Positions 23,913 to 36,139 are shown, numbered from the stretch's first letter. The stretch is DNA of 64,000 nt from Miscanthus floridulus (GCF_019320115.1 NC_089595.1:111802461-111866460); one strand, 5' to 3'. Translations and numbers: made by a program. The notes: generated by a model not told the origin, from the letters alone.

Positions 23913-24155
23913 TTACAACAACAACAATAACAAAGCCTTTAAGTCACAAACAAGTTGGGATAGGCTAGGGTTGAAACCCATCAGAAGCAATCAAGGTTCA
24001 GACACGTGAATAGTTGTCTTCCAAGCACTCCTATCTAAGGCTAAGTCTTTGGGTATATTCCATCCTTTCAAGTCTCCTTTTATTGCCTCTACCCAAGTCA
24101 ACTTCGGTCTTCCTCTGCCTCTCTTCACGTTACTATCCTGGCTTAGGATTCCACA
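23913..24155 (-). mobile_element. Short 3' fragment of an RTE LINE
   Basis: About 240 bases match the 3' end of the two larger RTE copies in reverse orientation: the (CAA)n tail at the left, then AAAGCCTTTAAGTC, GTTGGGATAGGCTAG, and the end of the RT frame ([17 protein letters not shown] in the copies). It is a heavily 5'-truncated insertion lying between the AAA-ATPase fragment and the next gene fragment. Confidence 0.9.
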
Positions 24156-24348
24156 AATATAATTCCCAACTTTTTACACTGCACCTACAGCTCAATGAAA
24201 TGTCCTTTGCCTCAGCAGAGCAAAGCTCCATACTGGATATATATACATAAAGCTCTCAAGCTCATGTGAACACATTATTTACAAGCACAGTGGTTGTTTA
24301 AACGAACTTAGTGCATCTCTGGTGGCAGCGAGGCCTTGGATAGGATAT

Positions 24349-25116
24349 TCAGCCTGCTGGTGCTTCTAGCATCCTTGTGACGCGAATCCAAGTGTCATTC
24401 TTCCTTGTCTGCAACTCAGGGACGGCGCTGACCTGGAACGAGTGCAGATCAGGCCCAGCAGGATCAAGCCTCCAGTGATCAGTCCCTACAGGCAACAAGG
24501 CACAACAAAAGAAAATTATTCAACCCAATGCTCACTGAAGCAAAACCACAAACAGCTGAAAGATGAGAGCAGATAGATGCCCACCGTCCAGCTGCAGAGC
24601 ACAATGTTGATTCATATATACCCATCGATTCCCAATGTACCTGCAGATTAGCACAATGAAGAAGTTGATCCACAGCTCAAACCAACTACCTTTATGTACA
24701 TCTACTAAAATTTAGACAGTTCGTACCAAAAGAAGGGCTCTTCCACTCTTATCCATGAGAAGGGGCCCAAAGAATGGATCCTGCAATTCCTGTTCCTGCA
24801 AAACATAACTGTTATCTCAGCGTTACAAGGTTTGGTGTACTAATGCATGGAACAGAAATAAAATTAGGCAAAAGGTAACCAGAGCTCATCATTATTACCT
24901 TACTTTTGAGATCAAAGAGCTGATCAAGTAACATTTGATTCTGCAAACATATCAACCCTTGTCAAATGCAAGCCAAAACAGTGTACTGTAAAAATATATA
25001 AACCACACAGTCAGGTTTTCTACCTTTTTGACCTGATATGCTTCAGAGATACCTCTAGGTTCTCCACCGCACCGGGCTCCCACGACGCCCGCCGCCGGCT
25101 GGGGAACAACAATGGA
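24349..25116 (-). pseudogene. Exons of an unrecognised plant gene, probably a fragment
   Basis: Minus-strand exon-like blocks with splice signals at their edges: near 25116-25024 (GISEAYQVKK), 24941-24904 (NQMLLDQLFDLKSK), about 24785-24727 (DPFFGPLLMDKSGRALLL), about 24651-24590 (YIGNRWVYMNQHCALQLDG), and 24485-24349 ending in TGA (DPAGPDLHSFQVSAVPEL, RKNDTWIRVTRMLEAPAG). The last junction keeps frame; the junction before YIGNRW does not fit simply. The sequence looks like a real conserved protein, but I do not recognise the family and will not assign a function. It may extend upstream to a GC-rich first exon near 26572-26393. A small real gene rather than a captured fragment cannot be excluded. 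Confidence 0.45.
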
Positions 25117-26379
25117 GGAAACAGATCTCTAAGGAATAAGGATAACATAGTAAGAAAAACCACATGATAAAAGATGCACCAAGGGTACAACTACTGCATA
25201 CTGAATAAGATTACTGTTTACTAATGACCAATTTTATTTGATGAACTGATAGTATTTTTTAATGCTCAAACTTCTAACAGATTAAGACTGAACAATCGAC
25301 AACTTTGATATTTTTAGAAGAACAAGAAAATCTGAAACACAATTTTATTTATTTTATGTGCAGCTACATGTCCTAAATCCTAACCATACAGCACTTCATA
25401 TTGATACACAGGTGTAGGTACGAATTCATTAGTAACAAAACATTCGAACACTCTGCATCATGAATCAGGGATCACTGTAGAAGAGTATGCTTCCAATCTA
25501 AATGTATCACAACACAAACTGATTTTATATGGACTGCCAATTGTGCACCACTAAGATACACGAGGAAGACATTTCATGATTCACGGTATAAAATGGGCAA
25601 ACAAATAAAACATAGAGAATACCCCACGGAAACAGGAGAAAGTCCCCTATTAACGGCAACTTGTAAACACCACTTTAACCAAAATGGATCAGGACTAACC
25701 TAATAATTTTAAGCGGAATCTCTTGTACAAATGACTTGAAGTATCAACTTTGAAGAATGGTCAGCTAAGCAACAAACACTACAGGAGTTCATATGCTGCC
25801 AGCAGATCCTGAGAAAATTTCAGCGGGTCAAGAAAACCATCATTTGGGCACGCCAACTCAGAAATCTCCTTCAAAGCTTCTAATGCTTCTGAAAAAAGCA
25901 ACATGGGTAAAATTCTTTTATAGTAGATGAAAAGATACATGTTCTCTTTCCAAGAAAAGAGAGTTCAGGCCTTCAAGAGATTTGTGTTCTAATCTCATGA
26001 GATAAGCAACTATGATGAAAGAACTGCAGTAAATTTGAAATAACGATGAATAAATAAACATACAAAGATGCAAAAGGGAGTTGGTGAACAGTCTTGTTCT
26101 AACCAATTTACTAAATAGAGACACTACATGGGTAAAGTCAAATTCCAATTTGCAAATTTCAAGCAGGCAGCAGCCTACTCCAAGTGGTTTGTGTCACAAA
26201 CATTCAGTTTCATCGCATGCACTACAAATTGGTTTGGTCAAATTTCACACCTTCAAAGCAAATTGGTACTGCTATGCTATTACTACCACACCCAATCTAA
26301 TTCCATTGCTAAACATGACTGTTCCGAAGAAGTGATCCTAACTTTACCCACAAAACGAAATCGAAAATGGCAACGCTCC

Positions 26380-27000
26380 AGACGCCTACCTCCTCGACAC
26401 CCCAGCAAAGCAATGGACGAGGACACCGTCTTGATGACCGACGTGGACGCCGTCTCGGAGGGGGCCTAGGAAGGGGAGGCGGAGGAGGACGTGGCGAGCG
26501 TCGGAACGGCCGCCCCGTGGCGGCGCCGGCGGCAGGGGAGGGGCCGCCGCGGCAGACAGGGCCGGCGCCCATCGTGGGGAAACGGGTCGAGATCGGATTA
26601 CGGTTCCGCCCCGAGCGGCGGCGATTCGGCGCGGATCGGGGAGGGGCGCGCCGGATTCAGACGGGGGTGCCGGCATTCGGGCGAGCGGAGGGAGGAGCAG
26701 CGCGAGCGAGCGAGCAGCGCGGTCGGAGGGAGGAGCTCCGCCTGTGGCAGCGTGGTGCCCGGCCGTCCGGGCGTCCAGCGCTCGCGGCCTCACGCTCGGC
26801 GCCTAGTAGCCTGCGCGGCTGCGCCCCTGCCCATCTACCGCCCGGAGCGGCAGCGCGTCTGCGGATCGGCGGTGCCGCGGAGGCTGCAGGCGGTCTGCCG
26901 CACGCGCCGGCACGCCCTACCCCTGCGCCCCTTCGCCCGCCTCGACACTCGGGGGTTTTTTTTTTTTTTGGCGTCTTTCTTTGTTCCCCGTAGATAGCGG
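26380..27000. other. GC-rich CpG-island-like block
   Basis: An abruptly GC-rich segment in AT-rich surroundings, ending in a T-run at ~26955. Long overlapping frames exist on both strands, as expected of GC-rich DNA, and none resembles a known protein. On the minus strand an ATG at 26572 leads to a donor-like GTAGGC at ~26392, so it could be the promoter and first exon of the minus-strand gene fragment at 24349-25116. Confidence 0.35.
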
Positions 27001-27839
27001 GGTTCGAACCTGGACTCTCGGGGTTGGGTTTGCGGATGCCGCGCGCTGAAGCACCGGCAGATGGCGGCCGGAACCCGAACGGCTGCCACCTCCCCAGATT
27101 ACGTGGCTCCGATATCGGCGCCGACGTATTTGGCGCCGAGCTGGACACTACGTATTCTAACGTTGAGCCACCGGCCACGTCAACGTCATCTAGAATGGCC
27201 TGCTGTGTACGGCTAGGCACCTCGAAGCCAAAATATATGGCGTCGAGACGTGTTACATCGGCACTATGAGTCACATCGGCGTCATGAGTCCTGGCGCCGA
27301 CCCCTAGAGTCCAAAGATAAGTTTACGTCTCACAGTAAGTCAAACGTAAATTTTCTTCAAAAAAATGTCAAATTGTAAAAAATTAGGTATACTGGGTACT
27401 AGGGCCCGTGAGGGTGAGGGGTCTCGGTCGCCGGGGGCAATTGCAGATCAACGAAGGAGAACGGTCGGATACGGCTAAGCAAGGAGAGATGATGAGTGGG
27501 AGTTAATCTGGTGTGTATGTTTTTAACATGGTTTATTTCTGTGTGTGTTTTGTGGGATGGACGTAGTTTAGTTTGTTACCGTAGAGGTGGGATTTGTTTG
27601 GTGACCGTAGGATAATTTAAAGTAGTATATTATATGGGTAAAGATAAAGAAAAGATAAAGATAAAGATAAAGATTCTGTCATAAAATAAGGCCTGGGCTG
27701 GGTAAAGCCCCTGTTTTGTATTCTCCTCCCTTCGGCCTGATTGACGAACAAGCCGAAGACATGGGTTTTTTCAAGCACGAATGGGCCAAAATAGTTGCCC
27801 CAATTGACCAACTAAAAAAAAGAAGTTGGGAGCATCAGT
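27000..27839. other. Intergenic, no gene seen
   Basis: It contains clustered GGCGCCGA/CGGCGCC phrases at 27110-27300, and an AAAGATAAAGATAAAG simple repeat near 27640-27675. No open frame with recognisable similarity. Confidence 0.5.
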
Positions 27840-28490
27840 CCAGAGAGCAACTCAATGCCTAGTTTGTTTGACATGTTCCGTGACGACACATTTGTAGAAC
27901 TCAAATTCGGAATCCACAAGCAGCAAACAAAGTTCAGAATTGTGAGATTTCTTGCTTGTCTCCTTAAGTTCCATTGTTAGCGGAAATCGATGTAGAATTA
28001 TAGGGCTCCATTGTTAATCTCCAAGTTCCAGTGTTAGTGGAAATCGACGTAGAATCCTAGTGCTTCATTGTTAATAATATAAGTTGGGCACAGATGGATA
28101 AACTTTATTCTATCATGCAAAACACCTATAATTTGAGTAAGAGAAAAGAAAACATACAACAACACTATATATTATATACTAACAAGTCTCAATCATATAC
28201 TTACTAGAATAAAATAATTATAATTATAATTACAAAACTTAATCTTATATTGATAGGGGCCGCACGAACACGTACCCCTGGACTATAAATTATGACGTCC
28301 ACTCTTCTACTTGAGAAGATGCTAAGCTAGCACTCCTCCCAAAGTGCAATGGAGGCTGCTAACCTAGGCCATTGCTCTTTTTGATCAGCAATTGACCTCG
28401 CCCAGGTAAGTAAGGTTCAAGGTTGATGCGGGAGTTATTTTGTACTCCCTTCTAGGCGCACGCAAGATTAGGGGACTAATCTGATGTTAC
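27840..28490 (+). repeat. Long direct repeat, copy B (partner at 21784-22440)
   Basis: The same ordered landmarks as copy A: AGCAACTCAATGCCTAGT, an AT-rich middle, GGGGCCGCACGAACACGTACC, ATAAATTATGACGTCCACTC, AGCACTCCTCCCAAAGTGCAATGG... and CCCAGGTAAGTA. It is clearly diverged from copy A. The pair brackets the gene-fragment region. Confidence 0.65.
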
Positions 28491-30038
28491 TGATACCTGT
28501 CTGTTTCTGAGCGAGACGAAGCCGCCCATCTCATGCAATGCGTTTATTAGGCCACGTCAGATGAGTTCCTAGAGGTGATGGTGCCTAGAGGCACGGAGCT
28601 GCCTACTGGAATTTGGGTATGGGCTGGTACGGGGGTGTACAGTTCTCAAGCCGACTTGCAGAGATCTCTCTCATACACCCCGCCGGATCTTCTCTGCCTT
28701 CGCAGTTACGAGCAGTTTCGTAAAAAATGAATCGATTTTATGTGAAATTCCTATGTAATTTCTATAAAATTTATGTGTTCCAAAGGTGCTCTATAAATAA
28801 TACAATCCTCTATTAGTTGTGTGAATACTTATAGCATATGTATCAGCCTACTTATATACAGTGCGCGGAGCCACAGGGTGCGAGACCGGCGGCAACGGGT
28901 TTACGTAGTCGTATGTATACGCCGTATTCGTAAAAAAAAATCTAGATCGCATTACGCCATCACGGGAGGATGCGGCCCACGCGGCAATAGGCAAGTCCAG
29001 GTACGTGATGTTTCCGGTTCTAATTAATTAATCTATAATCTGAACATGAGGACTGAGGACACGCACACCGCCTGACGGCTGAACCCCTAACGCACAGATG
29101 CCCTGGTGCCCTGCCGCAGTGCCACTGCCGCCCTCCGCCCTGGACGCTGGATTGGATCGGAGGCCGCTGTCCATGTCTCATCTCATCTGTAGTCTGCACG
29201 GCCACACAACAGTAAGGCTTACCGTCTTAATTCGCTATTTCATTTAGGTAAAATTTAATCTTTGCTCTTCGGTGTCTTCTGCTCTTCATCTTTCTACAGA
29301 AAATTGTCGTTTATTTTTCATAGCTATTTGCTAACATCACAAATAGCAAATTGTTTAATTATTTAGCAATGTGTTTTTTTAATATTTATGCAGCTATGAA
29401 AAGAAACTCGGATATTGCATCTCTTTATTTTAAGTGCTTTACCAACATATGTAGGGTAGTAAAAAATAGAATTTAACCCGTTTATGCTTACTATAACTAG
29501 TTATTTCGGTTTTCTATCCGCTGCTTTAACTACAACACTAGCTCTATTTATTGGCTTGCTTATTTGAAATGAATTGAATGAATAGAAGGATCTTTCTTTT
29601 GGATTGGATTCCTGGTATTCTAGACTTTTAACTATCAGTATGACTTTTTAACTGTTTATATTGTAAAGCGTTGAATAAAATAGCCAGAAAATAGCATTAT
29701 AAGTCAGTGGTACCCTTTTATGCCTATATTTCAATTATCAGTATGACTTTTGAACTATATATATTCTATTTAGTGGATGGTTTCAACTTAATCCATGAAT
29801 TTAAGCCTTATCGTGTTACTTAGTGCATATATACCGAATCACGTTGTCAATTTTTATAATTATTACTGAATTGCTATAATAGATTTACCGAATTGGATAT
29901 GAAAATTTTTGGACGGCATACCCTAAACTAAAATCCTGGATTCGCCACTCCTTATAGCCCACCTATAACCATTCACTGTACTTACTCTTAGCACAACTTT
30001 ACTGTATAAGGATAAGTCAAACAATATAAAAAGAGCTA
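28491..30038. other. Intergenic AT-rich DNA, no gene seen
   Basis: No convincing coding sequence. A phrase at 29905-29950 ending in CTGGATTCGCCACTCC resembles the ends of degraded grass hAT-type repeats. Short frames at 28821 and 29020 have no recognisable content. Confidence 0.5.
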
Positions 30039-30114
30039 TTTCCTCAGTCTAAAATAAGTGCAATTCTATATTTTTTTATTGGATAAATCAATAATAAAAA
30101 ATTACATATACTTA

Positions 30115-33100
30115 GCCCCGTTTGGCAGGGCTTCTCTACCGACTTCAGGAGCCGTTGGAGCCGTTTTCTGCCAAACGGGGTAAAGTGAAGTGGTTTCACT
30201 AGTGAAGCCCCTAAAAACATGCTCTCACAGTAATTTTGGGTGGGATGGAGCAAAAAAAAGTGGCTTCTCCTGGCTCATCCCCCAGGCCCCTAAAAATTAT
30301 GGTAGAACCGTCTAATCTAATGCCCTTCCAAGAGTATTTGTCTTCCATTAGACACTAAGTACCCAAGAGAGTGCACTAAATCGTGATGTTCCGTTGAGCA
30401 CACCCCAAGGAAGAATTTGAAAATCCATATTCTTCCATCAGGATCATAAATGAGAGAATAAAGTTTACAACATTCTTAATAATTTCTTACATCACTTTAT
30501 TACAACGTCAGAGTACTTAAGCAAGTTGAATGCAATAGCGAAATTAAGACAATTTTACATGTAAAAAAGTTTATACATTTTAGGTTTACATTTTTATCTT
30601 GCAGCGGAGAACAACATATGATTAGAATTACAGCGGAAATAAAGATTAAGGGTGAATCATAAAAAAAATTAAAAACTTTTAGTAAGGGTTATAAATAAAC
30701 ACTATGGTCGTAGCATGAAAGGAATCCTCTCTGAGCCCACCAGGAGTTTTCCACACACAAACGTCATCTACCATCCATCGGTCACCTGCAACAGGGGGAA
30801 TAAAACCCTAAATACTCGATTGTACTCTACAAGACTAACCTGACAGGAGGAAAATAAAAGACTCAAGGATATGCAAGGCTTATTTGGCTTGTGGGTTATT
30901 GCATCTATGGAAGCATTATTAAACGTGCATCCTTATATTAAATTTTCTTAGCAATCATCATTAGTCCATTAACTATCCATTCTATGTAAGCACATATGCT
31001 ACTTTCAAGCAGGTGGTAAGCAATCAGAACTATTTTACCACGTTTCATATTCTAGTTCTTACTATGGTGCTAGACCATAGCCAAGTCGGTATCGTCTCAC
31101 AGAAAACGGCGATTCGTGAATCAATGTATTCCAACTGGGTACCCCGAAACACACGCCCCGTTTGTACCCCAGGCACAAATAAGACCAACCCATTTCACTT
31201 TTGTCGAGGGGTCCAGGTCCCCGTCCAAACTTGGACTCCAAGCCCCCACACTTGAGACCCGGTCTCAGCATGGTGCTTAGACCTCCACATTTCCCCGCCT
31301 CCAATCAGTCGGTCCGGAAAGAGCCAGAACCCACGATAAGAGCACAACGAGCCTTCCTGCTCCCATAAGTAGGTATGTGCTCATGATAATAAGTTTGTGA
31401 CCTGACTATAATCCACAGCAACGGACGGTCCTCAATCGACACAGGCGGAACAAGTGCAATCCTAGCCTCGCTCGAATGCCTAACCAAGTCCAGATACAAA
31501 ATACCATTCTGCCTGGTCTTCAATTATACTCCATATCTATTCCATGTGATAGTAATATAATAACAACAATAATATCTTTCCTATCTCTCGCGAGTGACAG
31601 GTAATCACTCGACTTCTACCAGATCCTATAGCATAGCAATCTACACAATCCTGACATACTAGTAGGACTCATAGGATAAGGATATATATATATATGCAAG
31701 TGGTTTTCATTCAACTCCTTAAAACTTAATGCACAAGAATAAAATAAAGTGCAGAATAATATGGGTTATGCACCGGGGCTTGCCTGGGCAAGAGGTAACC
31801 AAGGATTAGCATTCCATCGTGGTAACACGATCACCAAGGCACCATCTTTTTTGCTACTCTAGTCGACTCCATGATCCATCGTTGTTCCTATTATAATATA
31901 CGTAGATGCAACACAGAAAACGTAATTAACCCACAACAACCACAACTCTAAGAACACGATTATGCCTCGCAAGCTAACAAGCTAGCTCTAACGACTAGCA
32001 TACTAGGCTACGTATCCACGCCATCGGGTAAGGCTTTATTTCTAGAAAAATGTTTTAGTCCTACAATCCCAAGGTGTTTTGGCTTCTTATTGATTAAATT
32101 TATATATTCGAACTAGGACTCATTTAGTTACCTTAACAATTTAATTATTATGGAGCTACAAAAATTACAATGAGCATCTAATAATGTTAGGAATTTTCTA
32201 TAAAAATTCCAAAGCCAACACTACTACCAATTCCCCACAATAATTCTTACAAGTTGATGTTTTAATAATATTAAGTGCTTCCAATTAATTAGATTACTCT
32301 TGAAATTTCCATGAAACTATGTGAAAAATACACTAATAGGTAGATCATTATTTTAGGAACTGAACAAAATTGGTCTCACAATTTTTGGTCAGCTACATAA
32401 ATTTCTATTGAATTTACAAGTTTGGTTTTAGAAACTACTTTAGAAAATGTTTTAGAAAAGAAAAGGGCCGGTGGTGACTTAATCGGCCTAGCAGCCTAGC
32501 GCGGGTGCGGCCACGCGCGCGTCACGATGGCCCAGCGCAACCCAAGACCAGAAGGCCCGCGCGCGCATTTTGCAAAAGAACCCCCGGACTAACCGGTTAT
32601 TACGCGGCGCCTCTAATCACTATTGCACGAGAGACGTGTTTTACATTAAGGACCTTGGAACATGTTACCTTCATAACGGGGCAGTCCCCGACGTACCTGC
32701 GCGCGACGGCGCGGCACACCGGCGGTTACGCCGGGCGAGCTAGACCCGCTGCGACAGGAATAAAGGGCTGACCACCATCTATGGCTAAACCCGCAAGCAT
32801 GGATGGCGGTTGGGAACTCAGCGATGTACTGCCGGGAGATGCAGCGGCGAGCGGCTAGCCACGGCGTCGGTGTGCCTGTTCCGACGAACCTATGCACTCT
32901 CAGAAGGGTAGAGGTGGCGGAGAAGCATCAGTAGCTCACCGCGGTGCACGCTCCAATGACGGTTGAAACATGGGAGCGCTGGCGCGGTCTGGCCACGTGC
33001 GATCGAGCGGGCTGCGGCTCTCTAAGCGCGGCGCTGTCACATCACCACACCCACGGCAAGAAACCAATAAACCAACCTATCATGAGCGCCAGCTAGAGTG

Positions 33101-34951
33101 GATCAACACGAGTCCAGAAACGCCACCAATTGGGTTCTTTCCCCACGAATTGGGACTTACCCCCGATCCACTGGCTGCGACGGCGCCCATGGCCGGTGGC
33201 GAGCAAAACGCTAAATTGGCGGTCGGTAGCGCTTGACCGGGCATGGGGAAGATGGGACGCCTAGTTACCTTCTTATGCCACCTACTGGTACGAGGAATCG
33301 AACTGTGAAGCCCTAAGCTAGGCGAATTGCAGGGCGAAAAGGCATAGCTCTATCCATGATCATGCCGTGGAGAGTGCACCCGAGCATGGGCGAGCGGATT
33401 AAGATGGGGCGGCTCCATTTGATAGCGGTAGCTTGAACACGTGCGCACATGTGACGGTTCATGGGCTTCGCACGACATGCTTGAATGGAGCGGCAAGACC
33501 CGAGCGGGGGCTCACGGGCGTCGGCTAGCGGGCGAGGTAAATAAACAGCTCGTCACCACTGTGACCGGGGTCATCGACCTAGGCGCGGCTACAGCGGCAC
33601 ACGTCCAGAGACTCGACGCGGTAGGTAGGATGAAAGGTGGGGCGAGCGCCACGACGGCAAGGCGATGACAGCCGCAGCTCCGCCACGACCCCGTACATGG
33701 CTCGGTGGCTGGCGTTGGCGTGCGCACACCGCGGCCGGGTGACCAGACCACTGCCAGCCAGGTCAGGCCACGCAAGACCTGAGCGCAGCACGGCATAGGC
33801 ATGGCGCACGATCGGGCCGATGACCGTGGCTTGGTCATGATGTGACCCCTACGCCACCACACTGTGCCCACGGTGACCGCAACCCCAGTCTGAATGGCTA
33901 CCCTAGCTGACGTGCACACATTTCAAAGTGTAACAAAAGTCACTAACGATCACAGTTGAGGTTCAACTAACTCCCCTATCGTAAAGTCCATATTGCCAAC
34001 AACCTAGCAACGCCATCGTCATGACCAGAGGACCACCAGGGAAGGAGGTAGATGCATGCCAATGTGAGCTCGTCGCTCTGAACATTAGTTCGTGAACAGA
34101 GCGCCAATGACACGACTTTGACACGTTTTAACGAGGTTCGGGCAATTTTTGCGAGGGTATCGTGACACCCAACACCACTACCACCTAAGCCATGCTCAAG
34201 TACTCACTTAGAGGCAACCAACAGTACGAGAACATGAAGTTAGTGTTTAAACAATTTGGTTAGAATTTGAGTGCCAAAACGGCATTGTCTACTATCATTT
34301 TCAGACTTAGAAGAGGGCAAGGTTCGGTTAGAACTAACAACAGTTAGCACTTTTTGTTGCAATTTTTAATATGTCTAAACCTTATTAATTTCAACCAATG
34401 AATATTTCACTCAATAGCACATACTACATACTAACCTATAGGAGCAAAACACTTAAGCATCTTTTAACTATTTTGCTCAATATAATTCACCAAAAATGAC
34501 GTTGGTAACCTAAGTTCAATTTCTTGTCGATTCAACGGAAAGTTCTAGTTTAAATTTCGGATTCGATTTTTGAGCTCCCAAAACCCTAGTTAACAATATT
34601 CACTTTCCAAAATTAAAATTGTATTCTTATCTACACTATCTGCTCACCATTTTTACATAACCACTATACATACGTTATATTTTGTTTTTGTTTACAGAAA
34701 TTGTTTTTCATTGCCTGTGTGTTTTAACTTGTTAAAATTCAAAAACTCGTTCGGCTAGATTCTTCGAGGCCTTAACCTAGGTGCTAAGCAGGTTCATAAC
34801 ACCAGAGGTGTTACAAAAACATGCTCTCACAGGGAAGCCGTTTTGCCAAATGGTTTATCAAAACGGCTTCAGCTCCATCGGTGGCGCTATTCGTAGGGCT
34901 GAAGCAAAAAAAAAAGCTTCACTAGTGAAGTGAAGCCCTGCCAAACAGGGC
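30115..34951. mobile_element. Second MITE, split by a 4.6-kb block (middle level)
   Basis: The left end GCCCCGTTTGGCAGGGCTTC and the right end GAAGCCCTGCCAAACAGGGC are inverted repeats matching 19 of 20 bases. Both halves carry CACTAGTGAAG and AAACATGCTCTCACAG. The halves are separated by a 4.6-kb block. No clean target duplication outside the ends is visible. Confidence 0.65.
30231..34814 (-). mobile_element. Unclassified repeat block, perhaps a non-autonomous LTR element
   Basis: The 18 bases AAAAACATGCTCTCACAG occur at both junctions (30213-30230 and 34815-34832). Read on the minus strand the right end begins TGTAACACCTCTGGTGTTATG, like the LTR start of several grass gypsy families. Internal phrases near 31060-31540 (AGTCGGTATCGTCTCACAG, CAGTCGGTCCGG) look like retrotransposon filler. 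No gag or pol is present, and I could not find the matching second LTR. A GC-rich insert lies at 32470-33920. Confidence 0.4.
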
Positions 34952-35109
34952 ATCCATGTACAAAAGTTGCTTCACATGTAATAATTGCACCCCGGAAACA
35001 TAGAATGCTAAGAAAACTACTAAAGTTAGCAAGTCCTATAGCGGGATGCACAATTATTTTGGAATAATTTTGAAATACTGTAAGTGCACTTATTATGAAA
35101 CAGATGGAG

Positions 35110-35973
35110 TACCTTATAAAATATATTTTATTGAGTACAAAAGAGAGATAATGATAATAAAGAAGCTCTTCATGACTAGCTGAGCTCATACACTTTCCTA
35201 AGATTCATGTGTCTATGCTCATACTTGTTATACTAGTATTTTAGATTAGTCTATCTTTATTTTTTTAAAGTTCATATGAGTTGACAAGTTGACTCTATTG
35301 TTAAGGGTATCCTACAGGCATCTTCGATGGTACGAGCTAGCATGCACTAGCTCTAAGTTGATAAATACGTAGGAGCGAGACAACATCAAGAGACCTAAAC
35401 ATTATGTCGTGACAGAGGGATGCATCGTATATGAGTATCTCTTAAACCCAGACTAAGCTCTTGTCGTTATGACTATTAAGAGCTTTGAAGAATTTGCTAA
35501 GCTAGATAGATCGGCTACTGGTTCTACAGTTTTTTCCCGCTGTAACATATAACCTCTCTTGGACGGAGATAAGATATGTCCGTTTATTATATTGTAGAGA
35601 ACACATGTCATGCAGCAAGAAGTCAACAACTAGCCCTGATGTTGCAGCTAATAACATTGTATTCTACGCACGGGTTGCCTAAGACCCTTTTGGATCCTCC
35701 AAATTTTAAGAATCCAGATAGACAAAATCACACGGTCCTAGATTAATTCTTATCCAAACAGGCTAGATTTTATATAGATTTTAATTTATAGATTTTTAGA
35801 ATCTTAAAATCCAATAAAACTATTGGGAATCCTTTTATCATGTTCCTCAAAAATCTCTTGGGATCCAAATGACACCTAAATAAGCCACAGGTGCTAACAG
35901 GTTCTAGTCTAGAACTTGACCTCCAATGTATCACCTGTCTTTTTTAGTTTCTCTATTATGCTTACAACTTTGA
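35110..35973. other. Intergenic, with a probable MITE at 35685-35885
   Basis: No gene seen. 35690-35880 has imperfectly inverted ends (CCTTTTGGATCC near the left, GGGATCCAAATGACACC at the right) and an AT-rich middle of the kind seen in small grass MITEs. The ends are too degraded to classify. Confidence 0.4.
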
Positions 35974-36139
35974 AGGGCGGGCCTGGTACAAGCGGTAGAG
36001 TCTTACTGCCTGTGACCAGAAGGTCCCGGGTTCGAGTCGCGGTCTCCTCGCATTGCACACGCGAGGGTAAAACTTGCCACTGACACCCTTCCCCAAACCC
36101 CGCACAGAGCGGGAGCTCTCTGCACTGGGTACGCCCTTT
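35974..36139 (+). mobile_element. tRNA-derived SINE (Au-like) with target duplication
   Basis: The 5' part is tRNA-like with an A box (TGGTACAAGCGGTAGAG) and B box (GGTTCGAGTC), followed by the body CTCCTCGCATTGCAC... and CCCCGCACAGAGCGGGAGC typical of the grass Au SINE family. It is flanked by a 19-base direct repeat with two mismatches (35955-35973 ATTATGCTTACAACTTTGA and 36140-36158). Transcription would be by RNA polymerase III, with mobilisation by LINE enzymes. It is not a functional tRNA gene. Confidence 0.85.

Larger units (their letters stand above)
22454..25927 (-). mobile_element. Possible gene-carrying Helitron (3' end clear, 5' end provisional)
   Basis: The left border has a Helitron-like 3' end on the minus strand: a CCGT...ACGG stem-loop (22466-22482) then ACAATATACTAG|T. 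This matches the architecture of the two small Helitrons in the window, also minus strand. The right border is provisional: A|TCTACTATAAAAG at 25927 resembles their TC starts. The interior holds minus-strand fragments of two unrelated genes, in the same direction as the Helitron, as is usual for captured fragments. Against it: the 5' end was chosen by resemblance, and GC-rich gene-like sequence continues to 27000. Confidence 0.4.
30039..35109. mobile_element. Stowaway-like MITE split by a nested insertion (outer level)
   Basis: The left half (30039-30114) begins TA|TTTCCTCAGTCTAAAATAAGTGC. The right half (34952-35109) ends AAGTGCACTTATTATG...CAGATGGAG|TA. The two ends are imperfect inverted repeats of the Stowaway type (ACTCC.TC.GT..AAAATAAGTGCA) flanked by TA. 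Another MITE has inserted between the halves. Confidence 0.6.

Noticed and set aside
26367..26997. Plus-strand frames of 168-208 codons
   Set aside because: GC-rich block open in several frames at once, with low-complexity Arg/Gly/Pro products.
26990..27030. tRNA-like GGTTCGAACC near 27005
   Set aside because: Only a B-box-like palindrome; no A box or foldable tRNA around it on either strand.
32505..33919. GC-rich frames in the middle of the 4.6-kb block
   Set aside because: No motif, start context or splice pattern supports a gene; probably repeat DNA of higher GC content.
35974..36139. tRNA gene
   Set aside because: A and B boxes are present but no cloverleaf closes; the body and the target duplication show a tRNA-derived SINE.
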